In this document: positions 31,398 through 43,492 of the stretch, piece after piece
Layout of the letters: each line of letters begins with the position of its first letter
How positions within the stretch are numbered: the first letter of the stretch is position 1
NCBI RefSeq assembly: GCF_024323335.1
Contig: NC_066581.1
Span: forward strand, 298,428,536 to 298,492,535
Length of the DNA: 64,000 nucleotides
Reading direction: 5' to 3'
DNA from: Lathyrus oleraceus
Taxonomy: Eukaryota > Streptophyta > Magnoliopsida > Fabales > Fabaceae
Program-made: the position numbers and the translations under genes
The notes under the pieces: generated by a model
What the model saw: the letters and a program-made list of their open reading frames with translations, nothing else
What the model was told of the DNA's origin: nothing
Databases searched by the model: none

Positions 31398-33739
31398 TTA
31401 GAGAGATGGACAATAACATGAATATCAACAACAATCCAAATGTTGCAAGCCTTTCCATGCGTCACAAAATTGGTGTAGTCTTCATCTTCATCACCCTCGA
31501 TTACAACAGCTAAGTGTTTTTCATTACCATGGATGAACCCTCCGCTACGGAAACTAGGTTGCACTTCTTCAACTTTGTCCCTAGACAACCCTCGTTGGAA
31601 TCCCAGTCCAGCTCTATTTTTGTTCTCGGCGACCTCTACCATACAACCCCACTGACTGAACTGCCATCTTCAATAATCTTATGAGCATCTTTGAAAGAGG
31701 ACATATGTTCCCCGACTTTCTTCACTTCAGCAATAGATAAAGATTGGAATGAAGTTCCAACCTCATCCTCAACTTCCACATATGAAAAAGACGACAAGTG
31801 AATTACCAACAACGCTTTCTCCCCACCCACAATGACAAGCTTGTCATTCTTCAAAAATTTCTATTTCTGATGCATAATGGATGTAACAGCTCCAGCCTTA
31901 TGGATCCATGGCCTTCCCAACAAGCATCTATAGGTCGGGAGGATATCCATTACCTGGAAATTAATTTGGAAATCACTCGGACCTATCTTCACTAGAAGGT
32001 CCACTTCTCCTATAACAGTCTTGGGAGAACCATCAAAAGCTTTGACAATCACACCACCGTACCTCACAGGAGCGCCTTGATATGATAACCTTGACAGAGT
32101 TGACTTCGGGAGTACATTCAACGAAGAACCGGTATCAACTAGCACATTTGACAATGCATCTTCCTTGCAATTCATTGATATATGCAATGCCAGATTGTGA
32201 TTTCTGCCTTCCTCATGAAGTTCTTCATCACAAAATCTCAAGTTGTTACAGGAAGTGATGTTAGCCGCGATGTGGTCAAATTGATCCACAGTTACATCAT
32301 ACTCTATGTAAGCTTGCTCCAACACTCTTTGTAATGCTTCTCTGTGCGCTTCAGAACTCATGAGTAGAGACAACACTGAAATTTTTGAAGGGGTTTAGAG
32401 TAGCTGCTCCACCATATTAAATTCGCTTTTCTTTATCAATCTTAGTACCTCATAATCATCATTAGGCTTCAAATTTATGGATTCACCAAACTAACACTTT
32501 GGAGCACTAACTGGATTTGCTGCAGGTACATCAACCTTCTTAGCAACAGACACATCTTTTATCACCTCTTTTGGAAAGACAGGTACAAACACACGACCGC
32601 TACGGGTCACCTTTGCTATATCAGCAATATTCACAACGGAATTGGTCGTAGGTAACAGAACCTCTAGACCATTCTCAACCATGGTAGCATTATACTGATA
32701 CGGAACAGCTCTATCGGATGCATACGGGGCGGGGCCCGCTAACCTTATCACTAGCGGCGATATCGATCTGATGACGTTGTTATTGCTGCTGCTGTCAAAC
32801 TGAACCACTACCCATTTCGGGGTCTTAAACACTAGCACTATAACATTCACATCGTCACCCAAGTGACGGGACTGGAAAATCTGAACCATACCCTCATCCA
32901 TCAATCTTTGAATATCTCTCTTGACGATGACGCACCCTCGAGGGTTTACATTGAAAATTGCACAACCATCATGATCATGCTCACAATCACTTACCATGAA
33001 AATGTCCTTATGCATTGCTACCAAGGTCCTTATGATGGATCTAACGTCATAGATCTTAAACTCTCTGGGACAACCATCTACCATATTAATAGAGGAATTA
33101 CCATGAGCGGGCAATGGGTTAGCTTTCACATTTGGTGCACGGTCCTCAAAGGACACCATCCCATTCTTCACTAGCTTCTGGACCTCATACTTCAACTGGT
33201 AACAATTTTCAATATCATGGACGGGAGCTCCTTGATGAAAGGCGCAACGGAGTTCGGGCTTATACCACCATGGAAGTGGTTCTGGAATTTGCGGTGGATT
33301 TCTTGGTTGAAGTAAGTTCTTGAGAACCAAAGACAAATAGAGTTTTGCATATGACATAGGAATAGGGTCAAAAGAAACCTTCTTCCTCTCAAAATTTTGT
33401 TGTTGCTGATTATTGTTGGTGTTGGTGTTGCAGTTGATTGTTCTTTGTTGTGGCTGTTGTTGACGTTGTTGTTGAACTGGTGTTGATTGATTATTAGAAA
33501 ATACTAGAATAATGGATGAAACTTGATGATGATGCTGACGCAGTTATGGATTTCTTTTGACATGAGGCCTCCTATGCCTCCCCACTGATACTGCATTAGT
33601 ATCCCCTTCCTTCTTTCTAGCGAAACTGCTCCCATATTTCTTACTTGATGATACATATTCCTTAGAAAAACGTCCCTCGTGGACTCCTTCCTCTAATCTC
33701 ATCCCCATGTTTACCATTTCGGTAAAATCACTGGGGGCG
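31398..33739 (-). pseudogene. gag-pro: Ogre-B gag C-terminal part and protease
   Basis: Reading leftwards from Chromo-E: SAPSDFTEMVNMGMRLEEG, a Gln/Asn-rich linker, FDPIPMSYAKLY, the knuckle-like CAFHQGAPVHDIENC (a Val replaces the usual Gly before His), a second Cys motif (DCEHDHDGC ... GC), then the protease with DTGSSLNVLP near 32130 and LLGRPWIH near 31910. Stops lie at about 32488, 32395 (CAA to TAA in QTPSK), 31862 and 31640. The upstream frame is also broken near 33530. All the nonsense changes I compared are single substitutions. Confidence 0.83.
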
Positions 33740-33744
33740 CTAGC
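33740..33744. repeat. Target-site duplication of Chromo-E, left copy (CTAGC)
   Basis: CTAGC abuts the left LTR and is repeated at 42239-42243. The Ogre-B gag frame is continuous across one copy. Confidence 0.92.
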
Positions 33745-34303
33745 TGTAACACCCTTCTAAAATACCCCAAAAATTAATTAAAATAATAAACATATAATCA
33801 GAGTAATAGTGCACCAAGGGTGTCACACAAACATTCCACACCATTTAAACAATATAACCATCATGCTCTTTTATTTAATTTTAAATATAAAGTATTTGCA
33901 CAATTACGCAGCGGATAGAGATCAACTCAATCATGCAAAACATGTAACATCACATGTAATTTAGTTCAACAACAACAACAATAATAGTCAAAGTGTTCCC
34001 GCCCGATGTTACATCTATCAGAGCATGACCCACTAGGGAGACTACACTAGACTCCAAGCATTTGCTTCTACTCAACTCACTGCTCGTTTCCTGAAAAATA
34101 GTCGTAAGGGTGAGTTCCTCAATCAATATAATAAGCATTATACAACATTATGTAATGTTAAGTAAATAACGCATCAAATCACCCTAACCAGACTACACAC
34201 TCCATAACGGCAGTATCAAAGCAAACATTATACTCAACAATAATATATATCATATGTATAGTCTCAAACCATATTCAACACCAACAACACAACAAAACGA
34301 TTT

Positions 34304-34700
34304 ACTCACTAATTCCTCACAATGGGAATTAGCTACAGCCCCACAGGCTATGCCATGCATTCATTATGCAATGAGACTCCATGAAATGCGGTACCAACTC
34401 TTCTTGAACATATAGTCCAAGCTCACCGATCCCTCCGGATACGGCTACTGAGCTCACTAGTCCCACTCATTGAGATCTAATGACTCACTCACTAATTCCT
34501 CACCATGGGAATTAGCTACAGCCCCAAAGGCTAGACTATGCAAGCTAATCATCTAGCATGCAAACATCAACAACAATTCACAACAATTTACTCACTAATC
34601 CCTCACAATGGGAATTAGCTACAGCCTCACAGGCTATGCCATGCATGCTAATCATCTAGCAATGCAGCATCGACAACAATTCAAAAATAGACAATATGCT
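34304..34700 (-). repeat. Triplicated segment inside the Chromo-E LTR
   Basis: ACTCACTAATTCCTCACAATG-type sequence occurs three times (about 34304, 34489 and 34591) with a shared GCTACAGCC...AGGCTA part; the last two also share CTAATCATCTAGCA. Each holds AATTCC/GGAATT-type self-complementarity. The other LTR has the same three, with 10 extra bases near 41100. Confidence 0.75.
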
Positions 34701-34996
34701 CACACTATAAGTCATACAACAGTCTATTCACAATGCATACATAACTGATACATTTACAGCATAATGCACACCATCACATATCATCAACACAATTATCACG
34801 AAAGCATATCATATCATGCCACACAATCAATCATAGTATTAGCACACCCTACTAATACCTATGCCTCTCAAAATAACGGGAAATGATCCCTAATACATCG
34901 GTCCTCAGCTAAATCACATCACTCAGCCTAAACAGCCAAAACTGCACCACCGCAGCACAGAAATCACAATTTAATATCCACTTCTGCACAGCACAG

Positions 34997-35105
34997 TTCG
35001 CGCCGCGCAGGAGGGTTCGCGCCGCGACCGGTGCGTCACAGAACCCTTCTGGATTTGACAGTTCGCGCCGCGAACGGGGCTTCGCGCCGCGAATCGCGCG
35101 CGAAC
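34997..35105. repeat. CG-rich palindrome cluster in the Chromo-E LTR
   Basis: TTCGCGCCGCG occurs at 34997, 35016, 35062 and 35081; the last two are full TTCGCGCCGCGAA palindrome-like words and are followed by TCGCGCGCGAAC. It stands out in an AT-rich LTR. The second LTR carries the same cluster at about 41523-41631. Confidence 0.8.
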
Positions 35106-35574
35106 AGAACCTTCTGCTACAGAAAATAGATTTCAGGTCTACAATGGTTTTCCCTATTACGAAACCTATACGACCCAACCTTCCACAGTCCAATTTACAT
35201 CAATTAATCGTCCTCATTGTCAACACAATTCATATCTTATTTGATTACCCCAAACCTAACACGTTTACATCAAATTCCTACGAATTCCCTCTCAATTCTT
35301 CCCCAATTTCATTCATCCCAAAAGTTCACAATTTCATCCTAATCATCCAATTCAGAGGTAATTCAAAGGTCTATCACTACCCATGACACATTATCATATA
35401 ATACCCGTTAAATCAACGATAAACCCCCCTTACCTGAGTTAATCCGGCAAATTCTGCAGCTTCAAGCTCTTCCTCTTCTCTTGTTCTGCCTTTTGCCCTT
35501 TTTCTCTTTCAGCCGCTTCTCTTTTCCTTTTCACGTGAAAACCCTTGTTTCAAAATTGGGACTTTTTATTCCAA

Positions 35575-35585
35575 CTTATATATTC
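35575..35585 (-). promoter_or_regulatory. TATA-like box, Chromo-E 3' LTR
   Basis: AATATATAAG on the minus strand lies about 140 bases into U3. The equivalent in the active 5' LTR is at 42091-42100. Confidence 0.55.
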
Positions 35586-35722
35586 CAATAAATAATTACT
35601 CCAATAATTATTATTCCAAAATAATAGTAATAATAATCCAAATCTCTAATTATTCAATTAAATTAATAAATAAAATGTTAATTTAAATTAAATAATTGTC
35701 TTATTTTAATTGGGGTGTTACA

Positions 35723-35735
35723 ACTCTCCCCCACT
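35723..35735 (-). other. Polypurine tract of Chromo-E
   Basis: AGTGGGGGAGAGT on the minus strand lies directly before the 3' LTR. Confidence 0.85.
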
Positions 35736-35764
35736 AAAAGAGTTTTCGTCCTCGAAAACATACC

Positions 35765-38700
35765 TCAAGCGAACAACTCTGGGTAAGACTCCTTCATCTG
35801 ACTCTCCAGTTCCCAAGTCACATTGCCACCTGCTGGTCCTCCCCAAGCTACCTTCACTAAGGCAATCTCTTTACCCCGTAACTGCTTCAACTCTCGATCC
35901 TCAATCCTCATAGGTGATGTTTCCACAGTCAGGTTATCTCTCACCTGTACATCATCTAATTGGACAACATGCGACGGATCATGAATGTATCTCCTCAACT
36001 GAGACACATGAAAAACATCATGCAAATTCGCAAGCGACGGCGGTAAAGCGACACGATAGGCTACCTCTCCTATCCTTTCCAAAATCTGGTAAGGACCAAT
36101 AAATCGAGGAGTCAACTTCTTTGACTTCAAAGCTCGACCAACACCAGTTATCGGAGTAACACGAAGAAACACATGATCTCCCTCTTGGAACTCAAGTGAC
36201 TTTCTTCTCTTATCATGATAACTCTTCTGACGACTCTGAGCAATTCTCATCTTATCCTGAATCATCTTAATCTTTTCAGTAGTCTGTTGAACAATTTCCG
36301 GTCCAACCACAGCACTCTCGCCGGACTCATACCAACACAAAGGTGTCCGACATCTCCTACCATACAAAGCTTCAAACGGTGCCATACCAATGCTCGAATG
36401 AAAACTATTGTTGTAGGTAAACTCAATCAAAGGTAAATAACAATCCCAAGCACCTCCTTTTTCCAAAACACAAGCTCTCAAAAGATCCTCTAATGACTGA
36501 ATCGTCCTCTCAGTCTGACCATCAGTCTGCGGATGATATGCAGAACTCAATCTCAGCTTAGTTCCCAAAGCCTTCTGCAAACCTTCCCAAAACTTCGATG
36601 TAAATCTAGGATCTCTGTCCGAAACAATACTAGACGGAATACCATGCAAACTTACAATCTTCTCAATATACAACTCGGCTAATCTCTCTAACGGATAATC
36701 CATTCTGATCGGAATGAAATGAGCCGATTTTGTCAACCTGTCAACAATCACCCAAATGGCTTCAAAATTCTTATTCGTTCTCGGCAAACCAGAAACAAAA
36801 TCCATACTGATACTATCCCACTTCCACTCTGGAATAGCCAACGGTTGCATTATCCCAGCCGGTTTCTGATGTTCAATCTTTGACTTCTGACAAGTCAAAC
36901 AAGAATAAACAAAACTCGCAATTTCTTTCTTCATTCCCGGCCACCAAAATAACTTCTTCAAATCATGATACATCTTCGTAGCTCCAGGATGAATACTCAA
37001 GCCACTACGATGTCCCTCCTCAAGAATACTCTTCTTAAGCTCAATAACATTCGGAATACACACCCGACTACCAAATTTCAAAACACCATTCTCATCAACT
37101 CTGAATTCACCACCTCGACCTTGATTCACTAAAGTCAACTTATCAACCAAATGCATATCGGATTTCTGACCCTCTCTGATCTCCTCCAGAATACCACTCG
37201 TTAACTTCAACATTCCCAATTTAACACTGTTGTGAGTACTCTCACACACCAAACTCAAGTCTCTAAACTGCTCAATTAAATCTAATTCCTTAACCATTAA
37301 CATAGACATATGTAATGATTTCCGACTCAATGCATCAGCCACTACATTTGCTTTACCCGGATGGTAATTCAACCCAAAATCATTATCCTTCAGAAACTCT
37401 AACCATCTCCTCTGTCTCATATTCAGCTCTTTCTGATCAAACAAATACTTTAAACTCTTATGGTCACTGAAAACCTCAAATCTTGATCCATACAAGTAAT
37501 GCCTCCACAACTTCAAAACAAACACTACAGCTGCCAACTCTAAATCGTGCGTCGGATAGTTCCTTTCATGAACCCTCAGCTGTCTCGAAGCATAAGCTAT
37601 AACCTGCTTATTCTGCATCAACACACCACCCAAACCCAACAATGAAGCATCACAGTAAACTTCAAATGGTTCCGACGAACTCGGTAACGTCAAAATAGGA
37701 GCAGTAGTCAACCTTCTCTTTAACTCTTGGAAACCTTCTTCACATTTTGAGTCCCAAACAAACGCTTGCCCCTTTCTAGTCAACATCGTCAACGGTAACG
37801 CCAACTTAGAAAATCCCTCAATGAACTTCCTATAATAACCAGCCAAACCAAGGAAACTTCGAATCTCAGCAACAGACTTCGGAGCTTCCCACTTAGATAC
37901 CGCTTCTATCTTAGAAGGATCAACAGCAACACCACCTCTTGAAATCACATGACCAAGAAAACTAACTTCTTCTAACCAAAATTCACACTTAGACAGTTTA
38001 GCAAATAACTGCTTTTCTCGCAGCACTCCTAAAACCACTCTCAAATGCTCAGCATGCTCTTCTTCAGATTTCGAATACACCAAAATGTCATCGATAAACA
38101 CCACAACAAACTGATCCAAGTACGGATGGAAAATCCTATTCATGTACTCCATAAATACTCCAGGCGCATTAGTCACACCAAAAGGCATTACAGAATACTC
38201 ATAATGTCCATACCTCGTTCTGAAAGCAGTCTTCTGAATATCCTCAGTTTTCACACGTATCTGATGATACCCAGATCTCAAATCTATCTTGCTGAACACA
38301 CTCGCACCAACCAACTGATCCATCAAATCATCAATCCTCGGCAAAGGATACCGATTCTTGATCGTCACTTTATTCAGTTGCCTGTAGTCCACACACAACC
38401 TCATAGTACCTTCCTTCTTCTTAACCAACAACACTGGTGCACCCCACGGTGACACACTTGGACGAATAAACTTCTTATCCAACAAATCTTCCAACTGACT
38501 TTTCAATTCAGCTAACTCAACGGCAGACATACGGTACGGAGCCATCGATATCGGTCTAGTACCAGGTACCAATTCAATCGAGAACTCAACTTCACGCTCT
38601 GGCGGTAACTCATTCACTTCTTCCGGAAACACATCAGGAAAATCACACACCACAGCTAAATCGCCAATCACCAGTTTACCTTTAGCCTCCAAAGTCGCTA

Positions 38701-40135
38701 ACAGCATAAACAACTCTGCTCCACCAGCTACTTCCTCATTCACTTGCCTTGCCGATAGAAACAAACTCTTTTCTTCTTCAATCTCAGGAAAAATCACAGT
38801 CTTATCAAAACAGTTGATATAGACTCGGTTAAACACCAACCAGTTCATACCCAGAATAACATCAATTTGCACTAACGGGAGACACACAAGGTCTATCCCA
38901 AAGTCTCTACCAAAAATACTCAAAGGACAATTCAAACAAACCGAAGTAGTAGTCACTGAACCCTTTGCAGGAGTATCAATCACCATACTACCAAACATCT
39001 CAGATATCTCTAACTTAAGTTTCACAGCACAATCCAAAGATATAAAAGAATGAGTCGCACCTGTGTCAATAATAGCTACAAGAGGAAAGCCATTAATATA
39101 ACATGTACCTCTGATCAAACGATCATCTGCAGAAGTCTCAGAACCTGATAGAGCAAAAACCTTGCCTCCTGACTGATTCTCCTTCTTCGGCTTAGGACAC
39201 TGGGGACTGATATGACCCAACTCTCCACAGTTGAAACAAGTCACATTCTTCGACCGGCACTCTACAGCCAAATGACCACCCTTTCCACACTTGAAACACT
39301 TCATCTCAGCACTGGTACACTCATGAACACGATGTCCAGCCCGACCACATCGGTAACACTTAACAGGAGCACTAGAGTCTCCCCCACTAGGCCTTTTCAT
39401 CCCACTCTGCCTCTGAAAACCTTTGCCAGCTGTATACGGTTTTCCACGATCAATCTGATTCTTGCCTTTCCTATCAACCCTCTGCTGATAGCTCTCGGCT
39501 CTGGCCTTGGAATCCTGTTCAAAAATCCTGCAACAGTCAACCAGATCAGAAAACACTCTAATCCGCTGATATCCAATAGCCTGTTTGATCTCGGGACGCA
39601 ACCCGTTCTCAAACTTCACACACTTCGAAAATTCCCCAGCAGCCTCAGCATATGGAGTATAATACTTCGACAGCTCTGTGAACTTAGCAGCATACTCAGT
39701 AACAGTCCGGTTACCCTGCTTCAATTCCAAGAACTCTATCTCTTTCTTCCCTCTGACATCCTCTGGAAAATACTTCCTCAGAAATCTCTCCCTGAACACA
39801 GCCCAAGTGATCTCAGCATTCCCAGCAGATTCCAACTCAGTGCGGGTAGCAACCCACCAATCATCAGCTTCCTCTGACAGCATATGTGTACCGAACCTGA
39901 CCTTCTGGTTATTAGCACACTCAGTTACTCTGAAGATCCTCTCGATCTCCTTCAACCACTTCTGAGCACCATCTGGATCGTATGCTCCCTTGAACATTGG
40001 AGGATTGTTCTTCTGGAACTCACTCAGCTGGCGAGCAGCTCCCATTCCCACAACATTCGGATTTCCTCCAAGTACTCCAGCTAGCATACCCAGAGCCTCA
40101 GCAATCGCAACATCATCTCTACCTCTTCCAGCCAT
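35765..40135 (-). CDS. gag-pol: Chromo-E gag-pol polyprotein (chromovirus)
   Basis: This 1456-residue polyprotein makes the particle and copies and integrates the element. Residues 40-215 are Retrotrans_gag. Three zinc knuckles start at C260, C280 and C300. Protease active site: DTGA at 357-360. [10 protein letters not shown] at 582-589, catalytic FIDD at 680-683. RNase H: first Asp in YCDAS (829). Integrase: zinc ligands H1042, H1049, C1079 and C1082; catalytic D1112, D1173 and E1209 (D35E). The last about 60 residues are chromodomain-like ([15 protein letters not shown] ... TWELE), which in this clade directs integration to heterochromatin. No stop or frameshift interrupts it. The start ATG is the first in frame, 125 bases from the LTR. 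All catalytic residues that I can check are present. Confidence 0.95.
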   Translation of the reverse strand: MAGRGRDDVAIAEALGMLAGVLGGNPNVVGMGAARQLSEFQKNNPPMFKGAYDPDGAQKWLKEIERIFRVTECANNQKVRFGTHMLSEEADDWWVATRTELESAGNAEITWAVFRERFLRKYFPEDVRGKKEIEFLELKQGNRTVTEYAAKFTELSKYYTPYAEAAGEFSKCVKFENGLRPEIKQAIGYQRIRVFSDLVDCCRIFEQDSKARAESYQQRVDRKGKNQIDRGKPYTAGKGFQRQSGMKRPSGGDSSAPVKCYRCGRAGHRVHECTSAEMKCFKCGKGGHLAVECRSKNVTCFNCGELGHISPQCPKPKKENQSGGKVFALSGSETSADDRLIRGTCYINGFPLVAIIDTGATHSFISLDCAVKLKLEISEMFGSMVIDTPAKGSVTTTSVCLNCPLSIFGRDFGIDLVCLPLVQIDVILGMNWLVFNRVYINCFDKTVIFPEIEEEKSLFLSARQVNEEVAGGAELFMLLATLEAKGKLVIGDLAVVCDFPDVFPEEVNELPPEREVEFSIELVPGTRPISMAPYRMSAVELAELKSQLEDLLDKKFIRPSVSPWGAPVLLVKKKEGTMRLCVDYRQLNKVTIKNRYPLPRIDDLMDQLVGASVFSKIDLRSGYHQIRVKTEDIQKTAFRTRYGHYEYSVMPFGVTNAPGVFMEYMNRIFHPYLDQFVVVFIDDILVYSKSEEEHAEHLRVVLGVLREKQLFAKLSKCEFWLEEVSFLGHVISRGGVAVDPSKIEAVSKWEAPKSVAEIRSFLGLAGYYRKFIEGFSKLALPLTMLTRKGQAFVWDSKCEEGFQELKRRLTTAPILTLPSSSEPFEVYCDASLLGLGGVLMQNKQVIAYASRQLRVHERNYPTHDLELAAVVFVLKLWRHYLYGSRFEVFSDHKSLKYLFDQKELNMRQRRWLEFLKDNDFGLNYHPGKANVVADALSRKSLHMSMLMVKELDLIEQFRDLSLVCESTHNSVKLGMLKLTSGILEEIREGQKSDMHLVDKLTLVNQGRGGEFRVDENGVLKFGSRVCIPNVIELKKSILEEGHRSGLSIHPGATKMYHDLKKLFWWPGMKKEIASFVYSCLTCQKSKIEHQKPAGIMQPLAIPEWKWDSISMDFVSGLPRTNKNFEAIWVIVDRLTKSAHFIPIRMDYPLERLAELYIEKIVSLHGIPSSIVSDRDPRFTSKFWEGLQKALGTKLRLSSAYHPQTDGQTERTIQSLEDLLRACVLEKGGAWDCYLPLIEFTYNNSFHSSIGMAPFEALYGRRCRTPLCWYESGESAVVGPEIVQQTTEKIKMIQDKMRIAQSRQKSYHDKRRKSLEFQEGDHVFLRVTPITGVGRALKSKKLTPRFIGPYQILERIGEVAYRVALPPSLANLHDVFHVSQLRRYIHDPSHVVQLDDVQVRDNLTVETSPMRIEDRELKQLRGKEIALVKVAWGGPAGGNVTWELESQMKESYPELFA

Positions 40136-40244
40136 CTCTATTCTGAAAACCCAAACAAGCTAAACAATAAGTACTGATAGGGTTACACAACACCTATCCC
40201 GTACAGGGGAAATAGAATAGTTACGACTCGACACGACCGACTAT

Positions 40245-40256
40245 GCTCTGATACCA
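40245..40256 (-). other. Primer-binding site of Chromo-E (tRNA-iMet)
   Basis: TGGTATCAGAGC on the minus strand lies four bases inside the 5' LTR. Confidence 0.93.
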
Positions 40257-40260
40257 TTAA

Positions 40261-42238
40261 TGTAACACCCTTCTAAAATACCCCAAAAATTAATTAAAAT
40301 AATAAACATATAATCAGAGTAATAGTGCACCAAGGGTGTCACACAAACATTCCACACCATTTAAACAATATAACCATCATGCTCTTTTATTTAATTTTAA
40401 ATATAAAGTATTTGCACAATTACGCAGCGGATAGAGATCAACTCAATCATGCAAAACATGTAACATCACATGTAATTTAGTTCAACAACAACAACAATAA
40501 TAGTCAAAGTGTTCCCGCCCGATGTTACATTTATCAGAGCATGACCCACTAGGGAGACTACACTAGACTCCAAGCATTTGCTTCTACTCAACTCACTGCT
40601 CGTTTCCTGAAAAATAGTCGTAAGGGTGAGTTCCTCAATCAATATAATAAGCATTATACAACATTATGTAATGTTAAGTAAATAACGCATCAAATCACCC
40701 TAACCAGACTACACACTCCATAACGGCAGTATCAACGCAAACATTATACTCAACAATAATATATATCATATGTATAGTCTCAAACCATATTCAACACCAA
40801 CAACACAACAAAACGATTTACTCACTAATTCCTCACAATGGGAATTAGCTACAGCCCCACAGGCTATGCCATGCATTCATTATGCAATGAGACTCCATGA
40901 AATGCGGTACCAACTCTTCTTGAACATATAGTCCAAGCTCACCGATCCCTCCGGATACGGCTACTGAGCTCACTAGTCCCACTCATTGAGATCTAATGAC
41001 TCACTCACTAATTCCTCACCATGGGAATTAGCTACAGCCCCAAAGGCTAGACTATGCAAGCTAATCATCTAGCATGCAAACATCAACAACAATTCACAAC
41101 AATTCACAACAATTTACTCACTAATCCCTCACAATGGGAATTAGCTACAGCCTCACAGGCTATGCCATGCATGCTAATCATCTAGCAATGCAGCATCGAC
41201 AACAATTCAAAAATAGACAATATGCTCACACTATAAGTCATACAACAGTCTATTCACAATGCATACATAACTGATACATTTACAGCATAATGCACACCAT
41301 CACATATCATCAACACAATTATCACGAAAGCATATCATATCATGCCACACAATCAATCATAGTATTAGCACACCCTACTAATACCTATGCCTCTCAAAAT
41401 AACGGGAAATGATCCCTAATACATCGGTCCTCAGCTAAATCACATCACTCAGCCTAAACAGCCAAAACTGCACCACCGCAGCACAGAAATCACAATTTAA
41501 TATCCACTTCTGCACAGCACAGTTCGCGCCGCGCAGGAGGGTTCGCGCCGCGACCGGTGCGTCACAGAACCCTTCTGGATTTGACAGTTCGCGCCGCGAA
41601 CGGGGCTTCGCGCCGCGAATCGCGCGCGAACAGAACCTTCTGCTACAGAAAATAGATTTCAGGTCTACAATGGTTTTCCCTATTACGAAACCTATACGAC
41701 CCAACCTTCCACAGTCCAATTTACATCAATTAATCGTCCTCATTGTCAACACAATTCATATCTTATTTGATTACCCCAAACCTAACATGTTTACATCAAA
41801 TTCCTACGAATTCCCTCTCAATTCTTCCCCAATTTCATTCATCCCAAAAGTTCACAATTTCATCCTAATCATCCAATTCAGAGGTAATTCAAAGGTCTAT
41901 CACTACCCATGACACATTATCATATAATACCCGTTAAATCAACGATAAACCCCCCTTACCTGAGTTAATCCGGCAAATTCTGCAGCTTCAAGCTCTTCCT
42001 CTTCTCTTGTTCTGCCTTTTGCCCTTTTTCTCTTTCAGCCGCTTCTCTTTTCCTTTTCACGTGAAAACCCTTGTTCCAAAATTGGGACAACTTATATATT
42101 CCAATAAATAATTACTCCAATAATTATTATTCCAAAATAATAGTAATAATAATCCAAATCTCTAATTATTCAATTAAATTAATAAATAAAATGTTAATTT
42201 AAATTAAATAATTGTCTTATTTTAATTGGGGTGTTACA
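40261..42238 (-). repeat. 5' LTR of Chromo-E
   Basis: 1978 bp, nearly identical to the 3' LTR. Substitutions seen are at about 40531, 40735, 41787 and 42076. A 10-bp gain near 41100 and a 10-bp loss near 42088 offset each other. Confidence 0.93.
42091..42100 (-). promoter_or_regulatory. TATA-like box of the Chromo-E 5' LTR
   Basis: AATATATAAG on the minus strand, about 140 bases from the LTR start. It is the likely promoter of the gag-pol transcript. Confidence 0.6.
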
Positions 42239-43158
42239 CTAGCAATCATTCGTTCGTAATAAAACGAACTCAGGGTCTTCAGGAAAATCTTGGTCATCTC
42301 TTTTTCTTCCAAAGGAGGATTAATCTGAGCAGCAAGCTCTCTCCACCTCTGGGCATACTCTTTACACGTCTCTTTGTCCTTCCGAGACACCGACCTTAGC
42401 TGGTCTCTATCTGGTGCCATGTCCACATTGTACTTATACTATTTCACAAAAGCTTCACCCAAATCATTGAATGTACGAACACTTGCACTATCTAGCCCTA
42501 TGTACCACCTCAGAGCAGCACCAGTCAGACTGTCTTGGAAATAGTGAATCAATAACTGATCATTATCAGTTTGCATTGACATTTTCCTGGCATACATAAC
42601 AAGATGGCTAAGAGAACAAGTATTTCCCTTATACTTTTCAAAGTCAGGGACTTTGAACTTCATCGGGATCTTCACATTTGGAACTAAGTAAAGTTCAGAA
42701 GCACTCTTACCGAACAAGTCTTTCCCTCTCAATGTCTTCAATTCCTTTCGCAACTCAAGGAATTGATCTTTCATCTCGTCCATCTTCTCATAAATATCCA
42801 GACCCTCAGATGGCTCAGAATGGTAGATGGTGTCTTCAACACGAGGAATAGTGTGAACATATGGATGCGGAACAGACATAACCGGGCTAGATGCCGGTAA
42901 AGAAGCAAAAGTAGGCGCAAACACTTCAGGTACAAAGTTCGGTGGCATTCCCCACGGGAATCCAGCAGGCATAGTCGCAGCAAACTGAGTGGCAGGCACA
43001 GTTGAGGTAGCAACCTCAGAAATGACAGTGCTTTGAGGAGGAGGAGTTGCAGGTGTTGGAGAAGACTGATTATGAGCAGCCATAACAGACTCCATCATAG
43101 CAGTTAAACGAGCAATCTCTTCCTTCAACTCTCGGTTCTCTTGTTCCAAATGTTCCAT
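42239..43158 (-). pseudogene. gag: Ogre-B gag, N-terminal part
   Basis: The frame starts at ATG 43158 (MEHLEQENRELKEEIARL, a coiled coil). It continues through a Pro-rich linker and the Retrotrans_gag core (VPDFEKYKG, FQDSLTGAALRWY) to RMIAS, where Chromo-E interrupts it. The rest resumes at 33739. One in-frame TAG at about 42438 replaces CAG in AFVKQYKYN. The protein closely parallels Ogre-A gag. The first five bases are the right copy of the Chromo-E duplication CTAGC. Confidence 0.87.
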
Positions 43159-43492
43159 GATTCTCGGTTGATTGGCGCGAATGTTGTATCAGTGAGTCAG
43201 CTTGGATGAAGCACTGAAGAATAACCGATAAGACATCTGGCGGAAGAAAACCTGTTATGAAAATGATGCATGAAATACAATGTTTTGTTTGCTTTTATCT
43301 TCAAGGAACATACTATTTTATTTGCAAGTATATAATAATAATAACAATTTGATTGACCATAAAAATCTCTTTTATTTATATAATTTTGGAAGGATTACAC
43401 TGAATACAATTTCAGATACCAAAATACAAATACAAGAGAAAAGGAAACTAATCATCCTAAGGATCCCCTAACAACAGTGTCAGATGATCTGC

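Larger units (their letters stand above)
33745..35722 (-). repeat. 3' LTR of Chromo-E
   Basis: On the minus strand it starts TGTAACACCCC and ends AAGGGTGTTACA. A TATA-like ATATATAAG lies near 35575-35585, and a CG-rich palindrome cluster at 34997-35105. Three copies of an about 55-100 bp segment (ACTAATTCCTCACAATGGG...) lie at about 34304, 34489 and 34591. Confidence 0.93.
33745..42238 (-). mobile_element. Chromo-E: complete, apparently intact Ty3/gypsy chromovirus
   Basis: This 8.5-kb element has 1978-bp LTRs (33745-35722 and 40261-42238), a tRNA-iMet primer site, one gag-pol frame of 1456 codons without a stop, a polypurine tract and a CTAGC duplication. By eye the LTRs differ by about four substitutions and two 10-bp indels that cancel in length. 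The C-terminal chromodomain-like segment and the overall gag-pol plan place it among chromoviruses, probably the Tekay/Del lineage. It is the youngest element here by LTR identity and inserted in an already old Ogre-B. Confidence 0.93.

Noticed and set aside
39212..39877. 221-codon plus-strand ORF opposite the chromovirus
   Set aside because: It is the antisense of the Chromo-E gag frame, with low-complexity Ser/Thr/Leu content and no domain. The same holds for 38045-38452.
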